A DNA stretch of 64,000 nt from MVYY01 sp012517575 (GTDB lineage Bacteria; Bacteroidota; Bacteroidia; Bacteroidales; Paludibacteraceae): the NCBI GenBank assembly GCA_031629035.1, contig JAVLUG010000003.1, positions 124,001-188,000 on the forward strand, given 5' to 3'. The position numbers were made by a program, and so were the translations under genes. The notes beneath the pieces were generated by a model. That model saw only the letters and a list, made by a program, of their open reading frames with translations. It did no database searches and was not told where the DNA came from. Positions 1 to 9,315 of this stretch are shown here, piece by piece; within the stretch, counting starts at the first letter, position 1, and each line of letters opens with the position of its first letter.

Positions 1-356
1 TCAGCGTATTTAATCTTAAAGTGATCGGATGGTTTAATTCTTTTTATTCCATATCTGGCAGCAGAAGGCCCATCGTAACTTAATTCCAAAACTTTACCTT
101 TATATTTTCCCACGTCTAATTTTACCCAGTAATCTACCTTTTTCTGAGCAAGTCGCATCCAAATAACATCCGGAGATTTTTTATTATCGGGATAATTTAT
201 TGTAATTTTTACTTCATCGGCATTTTCTTCAACGGGGAACAACAAATAGGCAGTAGTAATTAAAATGTTCTTTTGCTGCTTATCGTTAGATACTTTAAAT
301 CCTACCGCCAAAAGAATAACCGAAACAGCAAATAGAGGAATAAGGAATTTTCTCAT
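1..356 (-). CDS. N-terminal part of a GH32-type fructanase with DUF4980-like domain (3' end outside window)
   Basis: The reverse strand is open from an ATG at 356 to the window edge (118 codons, no stop), so this is the start of a longer gene. It begins with a signal peptide (MRKFLIPLFAVSVILLAVG). The next 100 residues (YLLFPVEENADEV, then VDYWVKLDVGKYKGKVLEL) match my recollection of the DUF4980 domain that precedes the catalytic propeller in Bacteroides GH32 levanase/invertase proteins. The catalytic part is not visible, so GH32 is inferred from this domain and from the neighbouring fructan-type PUL. It lies downstream of the 468-1193 gene on the same strand, separated by a strong hairpin, and I see no promoter box in the gap, so it may be transcribed by read-through. 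Confidence 0.6.
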   Translation of the reverse strand, partial: MRKFLIPLFAVSVILLAVGFKVSNDKQQKNILITTAYLLFPVEENADEVKITINYPDNKKSPDVIWMRLAQKKVDYWVKLDVGKYKGKVLELSYDGPSAARYGIKRIKPSDHFKIKYA

Positions 357-410
357 ATAAATTTCTTGGAATTGTTTTTCAATAATATATAAAAAAGTTT
401 AAAAATAAAA

Positions 411-452
411 ACTGTTTCTCCTGCCAAATGAACATTTAACAGGAGAAACAGT
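411..452 (-). terminator. Rho-independent terminator or intercistronic hairpin
   Basis: A perfect 13-bp inverted repeat (ACTGTTTCTCCTG at 411-423 and CAGGAGAAACAGT at 440-452) has a 16-nt loop. On the minus strand it comes 15 nt after the stop of the preceding gene and is followed by a T-rich tract (TTTTATTTTTAAAC). It would end the fructan PUL transcript or partly uncouple the next GH32-type gene. Confidence 0.8.
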
Positions 453-467
453 AAGCAAATTCAATCA

Positions 468-1193
468 TTATTGAACAAAAATTTTTGATATAGATGGGAC
501 TCCATTTTTAACATCTTTCTGCTTTAAAATATATAAGCCCTGAGGTAAATTTAAATCTCTTACAGAAAAATTACCTGAAATTTTTTTTATTAGAGAACCA
601 TTCGAAGAATAAATTTCAGTAGTTGTGTATTCATGATTTAATGGAAAAGGTATCTCATTAATACCAGAATTAATGTCGAAATAAGCAACAATTTCATCCC
701 ACCACATCCTATGTGCTTCTCCATCGGGTATGGGGTTGGTCTGATAATTTTCAAAATGAGGTGCAACCAATAACGTTTGAATATTACCTATTCCTGAAGG
801 AATTTTGAAAGTTAATTTTTGCCATGCGCCTGGTGTGTTATAATTAGCCACAACAAAGTAATTAGAAATCCCATCTTGTAATTCCAGCCTAACTTTTCCT
901 TCAATGAGTTTATAAACCATAACTGATAATGTATTATAAGCAGCAACGTCAATATTAAGTCCTGAAATCCCAGCTCCTGTATAATCCACATCAGAATTAT
1001 TTATCCATACTGTAATAGATTTATCAGAATTATTCACTCCATCCTTTAATGGATTGTCCCATACATCTACCGCACCTGCGGACCCTGCAGGCCACCAAGC
1101 AGTACCAATATCCTCGCCATTGCTAATAACTTGTTGTGCGCTGACAACACTAAAAACAGCAACAAAAAAAGAAAGCATAATTGATTTTTTCAT
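468..1193 (-). CDS. Secreted carbohydrate-binding-like protein with T9SS C-terminal sorting domain
   Basis: This is a 241-residue protein with a signal peptide (MKKSIMLSFFVAVFSVVSA) and no lipobox. The middle (about residues 25-170) is a beta-rich domain ending in LLVAPHFENYQ and MWWDEIVAYFD. The neighbouring SGBP ends in a similar stretch (ILVAPHVVDTQ, MYWDELKAY), so the two share a homologous domain, probably a binding module. Residues about 178-241 (INEIPFP, IYSSNGSLIKKI, LPQGLYILK, SKIFVQ) have the pattern of a Por-type secretion tail, meaning export by the type IX system and surface attachment or release. It is the last gene of the PUL before a strong hairpin. No catalytic motif is visible; binding of the PUL glycan is inferred. 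Confidence 0.7.
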   Translation of the reverse strand: MKKSIMLSFFVAVFSVVSAQQVISNGEDIGTAWWPAGSAGAVDVWDNPLKDGVNNSDKSITVWINNSDVDYTGAGISGLNIDVAAYNTLSVMVYKLIEGKVRLELQDGISNYFVVANYNTPGAWQKLTFKIPSGIGNIQTLLVAPHFENYQTNPIPDGEAHRMWWDEIVAYFDINSGINEIPFPLNHEYTTTEIYSSNGSLIKKISGNFSVRDLNLPQGLYILKQKDVKNGVPSISKIFVQ

Positions 1194-1222
1194 AATAAAT
1201 AATTTTTTAATTGTTAATTGAA

Positions 1223-2815
1223 TTATTGTTTAAATATTTTAATGTCCGAGAATTTTACAGTTCCTTCGTCTGAAAAAATCATCCACGGATTTTTTTCCAT
1301 ATTACTAATGTGGTTTGTAAATGCCACATTATTGTTTAAATATATCACACAAACTTGTCTATCCACAATAATTTTCACATCAAACTTTTTATCGGACGGT
1401 ACAATTAATGGAGTAAAATTGTATTCTTTATTTGTGTGATACATAAATAGCGCGGGACAGCTATAAGCGTTATTACTACTCAAATCAAAGGTTAAATTAT
1501 AAGTGTCCTGCTGCGTTTCATAAGCTCCAAATCCAATACCGAAAACTTTTTGCGATTGTGAAGCATCTATTTTCATTTCTATTTTGAAAGAAGATATATT
1601 TCTGTTGAAAACCACCCTACCTCCATCAGTCAATGTAAAAGTATCTCCGCTACCTGAAGCAGTTCCACTCCGTTTAATATCTTTATATGCAACAGATGTC
1701 GCAAACTTGGCATCAACTGCATCAGGAATTGTAGGATAAAGTTTTCCACTCGGTTGTTGCACAAGTTTATGTGTGATTAAATTTCCGCCCCACGTCAATT
1801 CATTGATGGTAGTTTGTTTATCCTGTCCTACAGAAGCCCATCCTGTAATATAACGGTTTATTCCATCTGACACTGTTTTTGCAGCGTAAAGCCATAATCC
1901 ATCAAATGTTTCATGGTGTCCATTTTCATCTGAACATATTTTCCAAGGCCCATCGGGACTGTTGGCTATACGGTAAAAAGTTTTACGATGGTTATCCCTA
2001 TTAATGCGAGAAAAAATCATATACCATTTACTTCCCATTTTGAATATTTCGGGGCATTCAGGTATGTCTGCATCCGTTGGAAATTCATATAATTGTGGAT
2101 TATTACTGTCGACAGCGGTGTAAAGGCTGTTTATTTGTTCCCAAACATTCAAATCGTCAGATTGATAACGAACTAGAACAGCCTTATTATCTTTAGTTTG
2201 ACCTCCTACCACCATAACGTATTTATTTCGTGTTTCATCCCAATAAACAGATGGGTCTCGGAATTCAGTAGTTTTACAAAAATTTGGAGCGACTATCTGA
2301 AAAGAAGGTTTTTTAATCCATTCGGCATTAGCTAATGTATTGTTCACAACAGCTTTTGTTACTACTGGTGAGGAACCAAAGCCTGTATAAAAAAAGTGGT
2401 AGGTATTATCTTTTTTTATACAAGTACCTGTACCGATGCCTGCATCATAAGTGCCTTGACTTCCGGTTATGATTTGCGGAATTGGAGTAATAGGCCAAAA
2501 ACTGGCAAAATTTTTGGTTTTAGTAAGATAAATGCCTCCTGCTGAGTAGCCTGAAAATTTTCCAAGTAAAAAGAATACATAAAAAGTTTTATCGCTTTCG
2601 TTGTAATACGTCATCGGATCACCTGTTACGGCATTTGTTGGCTTGTAAAACGTTTCATATGGCGTTTTTACCGCTTCGTCTTCCGAAACATAATCACGCC
2701 TATCTAGTGTTTCGTCAATTGTTGCCTGATTATTGTTTGGTTCTGAAGCATTACCTCCACAACTTAACATAACTACAGCGATTAATGCCAAATAAAAAAA
2801 CTTTTTTTTCATCAT
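1223..2815 (-). CDS. Divergent GH32-like five-bladed propeller lipoprotein (probable fructan hydrolase)
   Basis: This 530-residue protein starts MMKKKFFYLALIAVVMLSC, a lipoprotein signal with lipid-attachment Cys19, so it is probably on the cell surface or periplasmic face of the outer membrane. The propeller shows the three GH32 acidic motifs in order: TGDPMTYYN near residue 65 (replacing WMNDPNG; Asp would be the nucleophile), EFRDPSVYWD near 185 (transition-state stabiliser) and PECPEIF near 254 (acid/base Glu). A beta-sandwich follows from about residue 375. The altered first motif is unusual for GH32, and the protein fits the Bacteroidota GH32/DUF4975-type group better than classic invertases. 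It sits 54 bp downstream of the SGBP, with a hairpin between. Beta-fructan is the likely substrate; exact linkage cannot be read. The second codon is also ATG. Confidence 0.72.
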   Translation of the reverse strand: MMKKKFFYLALIAVVMLSCGGNASEPNNNQATIDETLDRRDYVSEDEAVKTPYETFYKPTNAVTGDPMTYYNESDKTFYVFFLLGKFSGYSAGGIYLTKTKNFASFWPITPIPQIITGSQGTYDAGIGTGTCIKKDNTYHFFYTGFGSSPVVTKAVVNNTLANAEWIKKPSFQIVAPNFCKTTEFRDPSVYWDETRNKYVMVVGGQTKDNKAVLVRYQSDDLNVWEQINSLYTAVDSNNPQLYEFPTDADIPECPEIFKMGSKWYMIFSRINRDNHRKTFYRIANSPDGPWKICSDENGHHETFDGLWLYAAKTVSDGINRYITGWASVGQDKQTTINELTWGGNLITHKLVQQPSGKLYPTIPDAVDAKFATSVAYKDIKRSGTASGSGDTFTLTDGGRVVFNRNISSFKIEMKIDASQSQKVFGIGFGAYETQQDTYNLTFDLSSNNAYSCPALFMYHTNKEYNFTPLIVPSDKKFDVKIIVDRQVCVIYLNNNVAFTNHISNMEKNPWMIFSDEGTVKFSDIKIFKQ

Positions 2816-2828
2816 CTCTTTTTTTAGA

Positions 2829-2859
2829 GATGCAGAAGCTCTATAAATGCTCCTGCATC
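2829..2859 (-). promoter_or_regulatory. Intercistronic hairpin between SGBP and GH32-like gene
   Basis: GATGCAG (2829-2835) and CTGCATC (2853-2859) form a perfect 7-bp stem with a 17-nt loop in the 54-bp gap between two genes of one operon. On the minus strand the downstream side is CTCTAAAAAAAGAG followed by the start codon, not a T run. An mRNA processing or stability element is therefore more likely than a terminator. Confidence 0.5.
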
Positions 2860-2869
2860 CTATTTATTA

Positions 2870-3991
2870 TTAATTTTTCGGATATGCTTTTAATTCGTCC
2901 CAGTACATTGTCTGTGTAGTAAAATTAGGATCATTTTGGGTATCAACTACGTGCGGAGCAACTAAAATATTATTGATAACTGCAGTTCTACTTTCTGGAA
3001 CTTCAAAAGTAAGCTCTTGCCATTGTCCAAGTGCATTAGCTGAATATGATGCTTTCAGATAATCCTTATTCTGTTCTCCAGCTGACTGTATTTCTATCTG
3101 AACATCTCCAGCAGTATTTTTTAGCACCATCAATGTAAATTTGGTGTAAACAGCAGGATCAATATTAACTTGATAGGTATGCCACAGTGCACCTCCTGAC
3201 CAGGCTCGACCACCGTCATCAGTAGCTTCTTTACGGCGAATAATTGAGATACAGGTAGATGTAGTATTTATTCCTTCTTTTTTAGGATTAACAGCGCCAT
3301 TGGTAATTGTACTAGCTATTGATTCCCAAACAGGTGATACCGTTTCACCGTTATAAATCACTAAAACTGGTTTTGGCTTTTCACCTAATATTACTGTAAC
3401 TTCATAAGTAAATGTGGAACCTAAATAAGTTAAGGTATAGTTTACAGGATTGGTAAAATCCACTACACTGCCGTCTTTTGGTAACATTTCGGCGCCTTCG
3501 GTATATTCTACAACTGGGATTAATTTGGTAACATCTGTTTCTGCAGGAAGATAAATTAAAATTTTTTTATTGGCTTCGTCAATATCACCTTCCACCGAAC
3601 CTATTTTGAATTTGGTAATTTTTGCTTTTGCCACGTCCACCGTTACGGTATATTTTTGATATAGATTTTTATTTGTTACTGTATAAATTACCGGAATTAA
3701 ATTTCCTTGGGCATCAATAAAATCTACAGCTGTTCCTTTACTTGGTGTTATGGTAGCTCCATCTCCAATAATTATTTCAGGAGTTAAATTTACCAAGCTC
3801 GAACCTGCCGGTAATATCACTGAAATGGTTGAATTTACACTATCGATAGTTCCTTTCACTCCATTTATAGTAAATGAGTGAATATTTACATCTCCGGTTA
3901 GATCCAAATCTTCGATTATTTCGTTTTTACACGAAGAAAAAACAAATACTAATCCAATTAGTATTGTAATATTATATAATATCTTCTTCAT
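2870..3991 (-). CDS. Surface glycan-binding lipoprotein with tandem DUF5018-like domains
   Basis: This 373-residue lipoprotein (signal then VFSSC, Cys20) follows SusD, the position of SusE/F-type surface glycan-binding proteins. Two related repeats occupy about residues 35-118 and 122-202. Each has an INGVKGTID or IGSVEGDID strand, a LPAG or LPAET turn and a TYTV-type end strand, as in DUF5018 or Ig-like spacer domains. The C-terminal 165 residues form a separate beta-rich domain ending APHVVDTQ, MYWDELKAYPKN. The secreted protein at 468-1193 has a similar domain, so this is likely the binding module. It probably captures the polysaccharide at the cell surface for SusCD. No enzyme motif is visible. 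Confidence 0.72.
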   Translation of the reverse strand: MKKILYNITILIGLVFVFSSCKNEIIEDLDLTGDVNIHSFTINGVKGTIDSVNSTISVILPAGSSLVNLTPEIIIGDGATITPSKGTAVDFIDAQGNLIPVIYTVTNKNLYQKYTVTVDVAKAKITKFKIGSVEGDIDEANKKILIYLPAETDVTKLIPVVEYTEGAEMLPKDGSVVDFTNPVNYTLTYLGSTFTYEVTVILGEKPKPVLVIYNGETVSPVWESIASTITNGAVNPKKEGINTTSTCISIIRRKEATDDGGRAWSGGALWHTYQVNIDPAVYTKFTLMVLKNTAGDVQIEIQSAGEQNKDYLKASYSANALGQWQELTFEVPESRTAVINNILVAPHVVDTQNDPNFTTQTMYWDELKAYPKN

Positions 3992-4003
3992 AATTTAACA
4001 AAT

Positions 4004-5689
4004 TTAAAATCCATAATTTTGTTTGTAAATACCTTTACTAAAATTTATCTGTTGAATTGGGACGGGCACATATTCATTTTTATTTTTTGTAAAATGAGCA
4101 CCTTGATAATAGGTATGTTTTGCTTCTTCTTTTAAGTAATATTCGTTCATTACACTATCTGCAATGCCCCAACGTACCAAATCAAAGAAGCGGCTACCTT
4201 CCATTGCAAATTCCAAACGTCGTTCCCAGCGTAATGCTTTGCGCGCATAATTTTGCGTCCAAGTGCAGTTTACACCGTCTTCATAGGGTTGAATATTTAC
4301 ATAAGAAGATGCGAAACCAATTAAACTAGTACTCGCTTTTGCTCGATTTCTAATTTGGTTTATCAAAGGCAGTGCATCTTTAAAATTTCCCGTTTCGATA
4401 AGTGCTTCGGCACGCATTAATAGTACATCAGCGTACCGGATAACAATTGTATTTTTTGAATTTGCATACCATGGTCCAGTTTTTACGTAATATTCGCTAG
4501 CAGGATCTACATTTTCTTTCAATGAAGAATAATATCCATACATATTCGGATTACGAGATTGATCAGTTTTGAAGTTTACATCGGTATATTTATATGGTTT
4601 ACCGGGTATTGCCACCGTGTGAAATAATCTCGGATCTGTTTTGTCGGTTGCTTCGTTATAATCAGCATCAGAATAAGTATCAAACATAGGTAATCCATTG
4701 TCTGTTTTAAATGCATTTACCAAATTTTGGCTAGGTTTATTGAAATCTCCCCCTGGAGTAGGAGTTGTAAGTGCATTTCCCATATTCAAACGTCCGTAAG
4801 TGGTTCCGTCATCTTTGGAATATTGTACAGCAAAGAGACTTTCCGGTCCATTTTCATAACTTCCTGGAAGAAAATTATAAGCAAAATCGTTTTCCAACCT
4901 ATATGGTATATTTATTAAGAAGCTCGTTAAATCAATCACCTTCTGCATATCACCATTGTCTATTGAAATTACATTGTGCATTTCATCTTGACGATAAGCT
5001 TTATATAAATATACTTTTGCTAAATATGCTGCGGCTGCATATTTGTTTGCACGTCCTACTTCCGATTGTGTTTCAGGTAGATTATCATAAGCGAACTGAA
5101 AATCATCGGCTATTTTTTGCCACAATTCATCATTTGTCAAAGCAACATTTGAAGTATTTGCAATATCCTCAGGAGTCATAGACTCATCAATATATGGAAC
5201 CATTTTGAATACGATTTTTTGAACGAAGTGCATGTGCCCTCTTAAAAATCGCATTTCAGCTATTCGTGTTTTTTTGTTAGGCATTTCCTTTTCACTAATA
5301 TTATTTAATAATTTCAAAGCGAAATTAGCTCTTGAAATTGCCACGTAATTATTATACCAAAAGCCATCAGTGTACCAAGTTTCATTTCCTATAGATGGAG
5401 AAGATATTTCAAGAAAATGTAGAAATTCTCCATCGGTGGCTCCGCTGCCTCCTTTATAAGCATCATCAGCGCGAACATTTCCATAGTTCCAAAGACTTAA
5501 AGGCCTATTTATTTCATCATTCCCAATACCAGCATAAGCTGAAATAACGGCATTTTCCACTTGTTCGCGTCCAGTTAATTCACTATCTGTTAATGCTCCA
5601 GAAGTTGGCACTTCTAAAAAGTCATCACAAGAATACAAAGAAAGAACAATCCCCATTGAGAATATTAATCTTATTATATTGGTTTTCAT
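4004..5689 (-). CDS. susD: SusD-like nutrient-binding outer-membrane lipoprotein
   Basis: This 561-residue protein starts with a lipoprotein signal (LSLYSCDDFLEVPTSG, Cys21) and has the usual SusD features: the FLEVP start, TPR-like helices in the N-terminal half (NNYVAISRANFAL, RFLRGHMHF), and the conserved C-terminal run VIRYADVLLMRAEALIETG, RWERRLEFAMEGSRFFDLVRWG, VPIPQQ-like end. SusD proteins form the lid over the partner SusC and help bind the glycan at the cell surface. It lies 29 bp downstream of susC in the same operon, and its stop is 12 bp from the SGBP start. Specificity cannot be read from the sequence; a fructan substrate is inferred from the downstream GH32-type genes. Confidence 0.95.
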   Translation of the reverse strand: MKTNIIRLIFSMGIVLSLYSCDDFLEVPTSGALTDSELTGREQVENAVISAYAGIGNDEINRPLSLWNYGNVRADDAYKGGSGATDGEFLHFLEISSPSIGNETWYTDGFWYNNYVAISRANFALKLLNNISEKEMPNKKTRIAEMRFLRGHMHFVQKIVFKMVPYIDESMTPEDIANTSNVALTNDELWQKIADDFQFAYDNLPETQSEVGRANKYAAAAYLAKVYLYKAYRQDEMHNVISIDNGDMQKVIDLTSFLINIPYRLENDFAYNFLPGSYENGPESLFAVQYSKDDGTTYGRLNMGNALTTPTPGGDFNKPSQNLVNAFKTDNGLPMFDTYSDADYNEATDKTDPRLFHTVAIPGKPYKYTDVNFKTDQSRNPNMYGYYSSLKENVDPASEYYVKTGPWYANSKNTIVIRYADVLLMRAEALIETGNFKDALPLINQIRNRAKASTSLIGFASSYVNIQPYEDGVNCTWTQNYARKALRWERRLEFAMEGSRFFDLVRWGIADSVMNEYYLKEEAKHTYYQGAHFTKNKNEYVPVPIQQINFSKGIYKQNYGF

Positions 5690-5718
5690 ATTTTCAATTT
5701 TTTATTTTTATAAAGTAT

Positions 5719-8700
5719 TTAAAATGCCACGTTTAATCCGAATGTAAAAATTTTTGAAATTGGATATGCCAAGTTCGGATTTTCAGGATCAAGACCTGAG
5801 AAGTCTTTACTTTTAATGGTAAACAGATTTTGTCCACTTACATAAAACCTTACTTTTTCGAGTTTTGCTTTAATAATCAAAGTATGTGGAAGAGAATAAC
5901 CCAATTGTGCATTACGCAACTTCATATATGAACCGTCTTCCACATAGTAAGAAGAAGTTCTTTTTTCATTATTCTCATCGCTGTATGAAATAGCCGGGAT
6001 ATCCGAACTTGTATTTGTGGGACTCCAAGCGTTCAATAAACGTGTTCCTTTATTAGCTCCTAATTGATCAACCGACCAAAAATCAGTAAATCTTTTTACG
6101 CTGTTATATACTTGATTCCCATATATGCCTTGAAAAAAGCATATTAAATCAAAATTCTTAAACTCAATATTAATATTTAATCCGTATTCAAAATCGGGAT
6201 AAGGATTGCATATCCAAGTACGATCATTTTCGTCAATGACGTCATCATTATTCAGGTTTTTATAGCGAATACGACCTACTCCTTTCCCTGGCTGGTCAAC
6301 ATAATTATCCACTTCTTCTTGTGTTTTAAACAATCCGTCTGCAACGTATCCGTAAATAGAATTGATTGGTCTTCCAAGTATATTATCGGTGGTTCCGTTA
6401 CCCCCATAATTGTTTACTACGCTTTCTGGAAGCTTTGTAACTTTATTTCGATAACCTGATATGTTTCCCATTAAATCGTAAGAAACTCCAAATGATGTTT
6501 TTCCTCTGTAACCGAGCGTAAATTCCATTCCTTTATTTTCCATTGAGGCACCATTTACCCATTGAGAACCGCCTTCTCCAATTGCTCCAAGATACGGTGG
6601 AGAAATCAAAATATCATCTGTTTGCTTAATGTAATAATCGAGTGTACCGTATAAATTCTGATTAAACAATCCGAAATCAATACCTAAATTTGTCTGTGTG
6701 GTAGTCTCCCATTTAATTTTATCGTTTGCACGCTGCCTTATTTCATAACCCGACGGTAAAAGACCTTCGTCACTTCCAGTTATATCATATGCAGTTCCCG
6801 AATTTATTCCGGCGCCAGTATTTCCAATATAATTGGCATATATCAATGTCCTATTGGCAAAATTATCTATTTCCTGATTCCCTGTCTGTCCCCAAGATGC
6901 GCGAAGTTTCAAATCATAAATAATATCTTTAAAATTGTTCATGAATTTTTCTTGACTAATACGCCATCCAGCAGAAAATGCTGGGAATGTACCAAAACGG
7001 TTTTCTTTCCCAAAACGTGATGAACCATCACGACGGACAGTCACAGATGCTAAATATCTATCGTCATACACATAATTTGCTTTTCCAAAAAAAGAAATTA
7101 GTGCATATCCAGTTGAACTTCCTGTGGCATAAGCTTGACCAGTACCAGCAGAAGGCCACATATAATTAGGGTTTTCTATTTCATAATCTTCTTTTTTGGA
7201 TGAGAATGAAATATCAGTTTCTTTATTAAATTCCGTTCCAGCAAGGAAATCCATGCGGTGTCTCTTTATTTTAAATTGATAATTTGCTACATTACTCCAT
7301 GTCCATTTCATAAAATGATTTTGAACAATTTGAGAGGCATTTTTTAATCCTTCACCTAATCTGCCTGTGTAAGAGTAAGTAAGTATGCGCTGATAATAAT
7401 TGCCATAATCAACACCAAAACTACTTTTAAAATGAAGATTTTTAATCGGCTGAATATCAATGTAAGTATTGCCAAATAACCTCCAATAAGAATAGGGATT
7501 ATCTCTATTAGCATCCAAAACTCGGGCAGGATTGTCTCTATCCAACATACCAGAAGTAACGCTCGACCAGTCCCCATCCACCGTTTTTACAGGCATGATA
7601 GGTAACGCCATTAAAGCTAAATCTAAAACTCCACCCGGAGCTTGTAATTCGCTTGTTTTATTTAACGAGAAATTTTCACCTATGGTTACTAAATCGTCCA
7701 ATAATTTGTAATCGGAATTCATACGTGCAGAAATACGATTAAAATATGTTTGTTCAATTGTTCCTTTGTTATCATAATATCCCAGAGAGAAAAACTTGTT
7801 TCCTTTATTGCTGCCGTTGCTTACCGATAAATTATATGATTGTGCACCTCCAGTTCTTGTAATAGCATCAAACCAATCAGTATTAGATGATAACATCCGT
7901 TTTGTACCATCAACTAGGTATTTAGGCACCAGTATATCGTTCAATTTAGGATTTCCATTGTCATCATAACTGTAGTTATACATATAACCGATACCATTAG
8001 CATTAGGATCATATCCACTATTTATCATTGCCTGCCACAAGCTTTCACCGTATTGTTTAGTGTTCATCATTTCTACCGTTTTACCATATTGGGACAAAGT
8101 TAAATAACTGTCGAAATTAACGATAGTTTTTCCTTTTTCCCCTTGCTTGGTTGTAATAATGATAACGCCGTTTGCCGCACGTGAACCATAAATGGTCGCT
8201 GCCGAAGCGTCGCGTAATACCTGAATAGATTCTATATCGTTACTGTTCAGTTCATGCATCCCTCCTTTGGTAGGTACGCCGTCAATCACATAAAGCGGAT
8301 CATTATTGTTCATGGTACCAATACCACGAATACGCACTGTGGCAGCACCACTAGGATTTCCATCTGCAGTAACAGACATTCCTGCAACTCGTCCTTGCAA
8401 TGCTAATATCGGATTATTGGCTGATTCTGACATCATATCTTTCACATCAACCACAGAAACAGCACCAGTTAAATCGGCTTTTTTCTGAGTTGAATATCCT
8501 GTTACAATTACATCCTCTAAAATTTTCGAATCAGTTGATAATGAAACATTAATAAAAGATTCATTACCAATTGGCACCTCTAAAGTCTGCATTCCAATCA
8601 TTGAAAACACAAGAACATGATCTGTATCCAAAACTTTAATGTTGAATTTACCATTGCTATCAGTAACAGTCCCATTATTAGTACCTTTTTCCATAACAGT

Positions 8701-8835
8701 TACACCAATCAATGGCAAGCCATCTTCAGTAGATGAAACAATTCCCGTAATTGTTCTGGTTTGTGCCACTAAAAAACCAGAAAACAATAGATCTAACCCT
8801 AACAATAGCCATTTAATTTTTTTGTTGAATTTCAT
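5719..8835 (-). CDS. susC: SusC-like TonB-dependent transporter
   Basis: I place the start at the ATG at 8835 (MKFNKKIKWLLLGLDLLF, a signal peptide), giving 1038 residues; an in-frame ATG 24 bp upstream adds eight charged residues before the signal. After the signal come a carboxypeptidase-D-like regulatory domain (TITGIVSSTEDGLPLIGVTV, about 28-105), the TonB-box region (DVIVTGYSTQKKADL), a plug domain (RGIGTMNNNDPLYVIDG, SAATIYGSRAANGVI) and a long beta-barrel ending in FTFGLNVAF with a terminal Phe. It imports oligosaccharides across the outer membrane with SusD. It is the first gene of the PUL; no local sensor (HTCS, ECF sigma or SusR) is in the window. Confidence 0.95.
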   Translation of the reverse strand: MKFNKKIKWLLLGLDLLFSGFLVAQTRTITGIVSSTEDGLPLIGVTVMEKGTNNGTVTDSNGKFNIKVLDTDHVLVFSMIGMQTLEVPIGNESFINVSLSTDSKILEDVIVTGYSTQKKADLTGAVSVVDVKDMMSESANNPILALQGRVAGMSVTADGNPSGAATVRIRGIGTMNNNDPLYVIDGVPTKGGMHELNSNDIESIQVLRDASAATIYGSRAANGVIIITTKQGEKGKTIVNFDSYLTLSQYGKTVEMMNTKQYGESLWQAMINSGYDPNANGIGYMYNYSYDDNGNPKLNDILVPKYLVDGTKRMLSSNTDWFDAITRTGGAQSYNLSVSNGSNKGNKFFSLGYYDNKGTIEQTYFNRISARMNSDYKLLDDLVTIGENFSLNKTSELQAPGGVLDLALMALPIMPVKTVDGDWSSVTSGMLDRDNPARVLDANRDNPYSYWRLFGNTYIDIQPIKNLHFKSSFGVDYGNYYQRILTYSYTGRLGEGLKNASQIVQNHFMKWTWSNVANYQFKIKRHRMDFLAGTEFNKETDISFSSKKEDYEIENPNYMWPSAGTGQAYATGSSTGYALISFFGKANYVYDDRYLASVTVRRDGSSRFGKENRFGTFPAFSAGWRISQEKFMNNFKDIIYDLKLRASWGQTGNQEIDNFANRTLIYANYIGNTGAGINSGTAYDITGSDEGLLPSGYEIRQRANDKIKWETTTQTNLGIDFGLFNQNLYGTLDYYIKQTDDILISPPYLGAIGEGGSQWVNGASMENKGMEFTLGYRGKTSFGVSYDLMGNISGYRNKVTKLPESVVNNYGGNGTTDNILGRPINSIYGYVADGLFKTQEEVDNYVDQPGKGVGRIRYKNLNNDDVIDENDRTWICNPYPDFEYGLNINIEFKNFDLICFFQGIYGNQVYNSVKRFTDFWSVDQLGANKGTRLLNAWSPTNTSSDIPAISYSDENNEKRTSSYYVEDGSYMKLRNAQLGYSLPHTLIIKAKLEKVRFYVSGQNLFTIKSKDFSGLDPENPNLAYPISKIFTFGLNVAF

Positions 8836-8915
8836 AATATTACTTTTTAAGTCATTCATAAAAAATTTAATTTGTTTTAATTCCCTTAAAGGAAAATTTT
8901 TAGCGCTTTCGGAAA

Positions 8916-8923
8916 CAAAATTA
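8916..8923 (-). promoter_or_regulatory. Candidate -7 box for susC operon
   Basis: On the minus strand this reads TAATTTTG, a full match to the Bacteroidota -7 consensus TAnnTTTG, 80 bp upstream of the susC start. No TTTG or TTG lies at the usual 17-23 nt upstream, so it could depend on an activator or be chance in AT-rich DNA. Confidence 0.4.
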
Positions 8924-9271
8924 TATTGAACAATTTCCTATCTCTATAAATTTTGATTCATTATGATGTATTTTTGTTTCATCTAATATTTTTTTAATTT
9001 TATTCTTCTAATATTTATGCGAATCAGTATTTAAAAAATTAGATAAAATAACGCGAAGAAATAGCTATTGGGAGGAGAAGATGCTTCTTGTTTTGAATCC
9101 AAACAGTTCCCATGTGGCTCAAATTTGATTATTTCCTGCGTTAGCGAAAAACAGATTGAAAAATTTTTGTAAAAACCTTCAAAAAAAATGGTGGATTTAT
9201 TGCTTTTATACGTATTAATATAAATGATGAATGGTTTTCTCACTTTCGGTATTGGTTTTAGGGGTTGCGAA

Positions 9272-9315
9272 GGCTGATTGCAAAATAGGCAAATATATTT
9301 CAATCAGCCTTTTTT
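9272..9315 (+). terminator. Terminator-like hairpin inside GH39 leader (attenuator or end of a small RNA)
   Basis: GGCTGATTG (9272-9280) and CAATCAGCC (9301-9309) form a perfect 9-bp stem (11 bp with flanking A-T pairs) around a 20-nt loop, directly followed by TTTTTTA on the plus strand. No plus-strand gene lies upstream. The hairpin must either end an unannotated RNA or sit in the long leader of the GH39 gene that starts 130 bp downstream. Confidence 0.6.

Noticed and set aside
7356..7577. Hydrophobic minus-strand frame within susC
   Set aside because: It lies entirely inside the susC coding region in another frame, with no promoter or ribosome site; a shadow frame.
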